From Oscillospiraceae bacterium (GTDB lineage Bacteria; Bacillota; Clostridia; Christensenellales; Aristaeellaceae), in the NCBI GenBank assembly GCA_031282605.1, contig JAITDK010000261.1, forward strand, positions 1 to 16,212: 16,212 nt of DNA, written 5' to 3'. Below are positions 15,418 through 16,212 of the stretch, piece by piece. The notes below the pieces were generated by a model, which was given only the letters and a program-made list of their open reading frames with translations, was not told the DNA's origin and ran no database searches. The position numbers and the translations under genes are program-made. Position 1 is the first letter of the stretch. Every line of letters begins with the position of its first letter.

Positions 15418-16212
15418 ATCCATCCGCTCCGACCACTCGTGCATCAGTTCAACCGAGCCGCCCTGCAGTTCATACAGCCGGAACCGCAGCGTGCCGTCCG
15501 GCGGAATCAACGTGTGCAGCGCCTCTATCAGCCTAGGCGCGCCGTCGTCCAGGTCGTATACTGAATCGACATAAATCGGGCAATCGGTATCCTTGAGACT
15601 AGAGCTGGTGTATATGCGCTGAACCTGCGCGTCGAACGAAGGCTCGTTCTCTAGAATCTCATATGCCTCGGCGCGTACAAAACGCCATGGACGAACCAGG
15701 TCGTCCGGATCCCCGGACGGATCGAACAGCCAGTATTGATAATGCGTCTGGTTGTCGGCATAATCCGCCAGCACGCGGAAGTCCGGATACCCGTCAAAGT
15801 TCATGTCCTCAAGGACGAAGTTAGCGTCGCGATCCAGCTGTCCGACCGATTGCACGCCGATGGTTTGAACGACGTCGTGTCGGTCGTCCAGTATCCGGAC
15901 AATCTCCGTCGCGGCCTTGTTAGGCGCATCGGCGCGCTCGCCTGTTTCCAGCAGCTGGATTGTAACGGGTATCTCGTCGCGCCCGAATGTGAACTCGTCG
16001 GACGTTAGCACGCGCGCCTCGCCGATGGGCGAGAGAAACTGCGGCAGCATGTACCCGGTCGCGCCCGGCGCCAAGACATGCAGCCACTCGCCCGCCACGC
16101 CCAGCACGTCTATCAGAGTGCCGTTAGGATACTGCTCGATCACGCGCGCGTCGTGCGACGGGCGTTCGCGCAGATTCAGCCAGCCCGGCTCGCCTTGGCT
16201 TTTCACTACCAA
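15412..16212 (-). CDS. SH3-domain protein with XAC2610-like C-terminal domain, 5' end outside window
   Basis: About 266 C-terminal residues of a protein whose start lies beyond the window; the first codon at the edge is TTG but is unlikely to be the true start. Near the visible N-terminus is a bacterial SH3 domain (GWLNLRERPSHDARVIEQ, then GEWLHVLAPGATGYMLPQFL), a fold that binds peptidoglycan or peptides outside the cell. The following 150 residues contain FVLEDMNFDGYPDFRVL and THYQYWLFDP, like the XAC2610-type domain of secreted or surface proteins. Function is unknown; an extracellular or envelope location is inferred. The TAG stop (15414-15412) is made from the junction with the MITE-like element, so the original C-terminus may have been different. 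Confidence 0.75.
   Translation of the reverse strand: MVVKSQGEPGWLNLRERPSHDARVIEQYPNGTLIDVLGVAGEWLHVLAPGATGYMLPQFLSPIGEARVLTSDEFTFGRDEIPVTIQLLETGERADAPNKAATEIVRILDDRHDVVQTIGVQSVGQLDRDANFVLEDMNFDGYPDFRVLADYADNQTHYQYWLFDPSGDPDDLVRPWRFVRAEAYEILENEPSFDAQVQRIYTSSSLKDTDCPIYVDSVYDLDDGAPRLIEALHTLIPPDGTLRFRLYELQGGSVELMHEWSERMDN

Noticed and set aside
15219..15536. 105-codon plus-strand frame running through the MITE-like element
   Set aside because: It starts with TTG, has no ribosome site, and reads across the inverted repeats into the convergent gene. Arg/Pro/Thr-rich composition looks like a GC-rich open frame by chance.

Overview
The window looks like chromosomal DNA from an uncultured, GC-rich member of the Clostridia (Bacillota). 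The evidence is a perfect CIRCE operator in front of groES-groEL, a short NfeD/FloA pair, strong AGGAGG-type ribosome binding sites, consensus TTGACA/TATAAT-type promoters, and a sugar-uptake operon of the Bacillota type with no ATPase gene of its own. The genus cannot be named from the sequence alone.

Positions 1-2194 hold the end of a ZorA/MotA-like proton-channel protein with a long helical tail, followed by a ZorB/MotB-like protein (membrane anchor with an aspartate, about 150 residues of coiled coil, OmpA-type peptidoglycan-binding domain). They form a motor-type pair like the core of Zorya anti-phage systems. No Zorya effector gene lies downstream, and the upstream side is outside the window.

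Positions 2239-9529 are an arabinan-use locus. A divergent regulator with an ArsR-type winged helix and a large sensor-like domain faces a five-gene operon: solute-binding protein, two permeases, a secreted GH43 endo-arabinanase of the Abn2 type, and a cytoplasmic GH51 arabinofuranosidase. The likely flow is that arabinan is cut outside the cell, the oligosaccharides are bound and imported, and arabinose is released inside. The shared intergenic region has a perfect-spacing sigma-A promoter and a 9-bp inverted repeat that is a good operator candidate.

Positions 9530-9947 are non-coding scar tissue: a large hairpin and the C-terminal relic of an IS256-family transposase, followed by a near-consensus promoter for nfeD-floA. 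That membrane-microdomain operon ends at a strong terminator (11563-11595). Next come the promoter, CIRCE, groES, groEL and a terminator.

A D-galactonate dehydratase gene (dgoD, all catalytic residues in place) follows at 14046-15194. Between it and a convergent, partial SH3-domain protein sits a 204-bp MITE-like element (15210-15413). It has 14-bp terminal inverted repeats, a possible AGTT target duplication, and a string of internal hairpins. Its right end completes the stop codon of the neighbouring gene.

The items most worth following are the ZorAB-like pair with its long stalk, the MITE-like element, and the uncharacterised ArsR-type regulator with its spaced operator half-sites.
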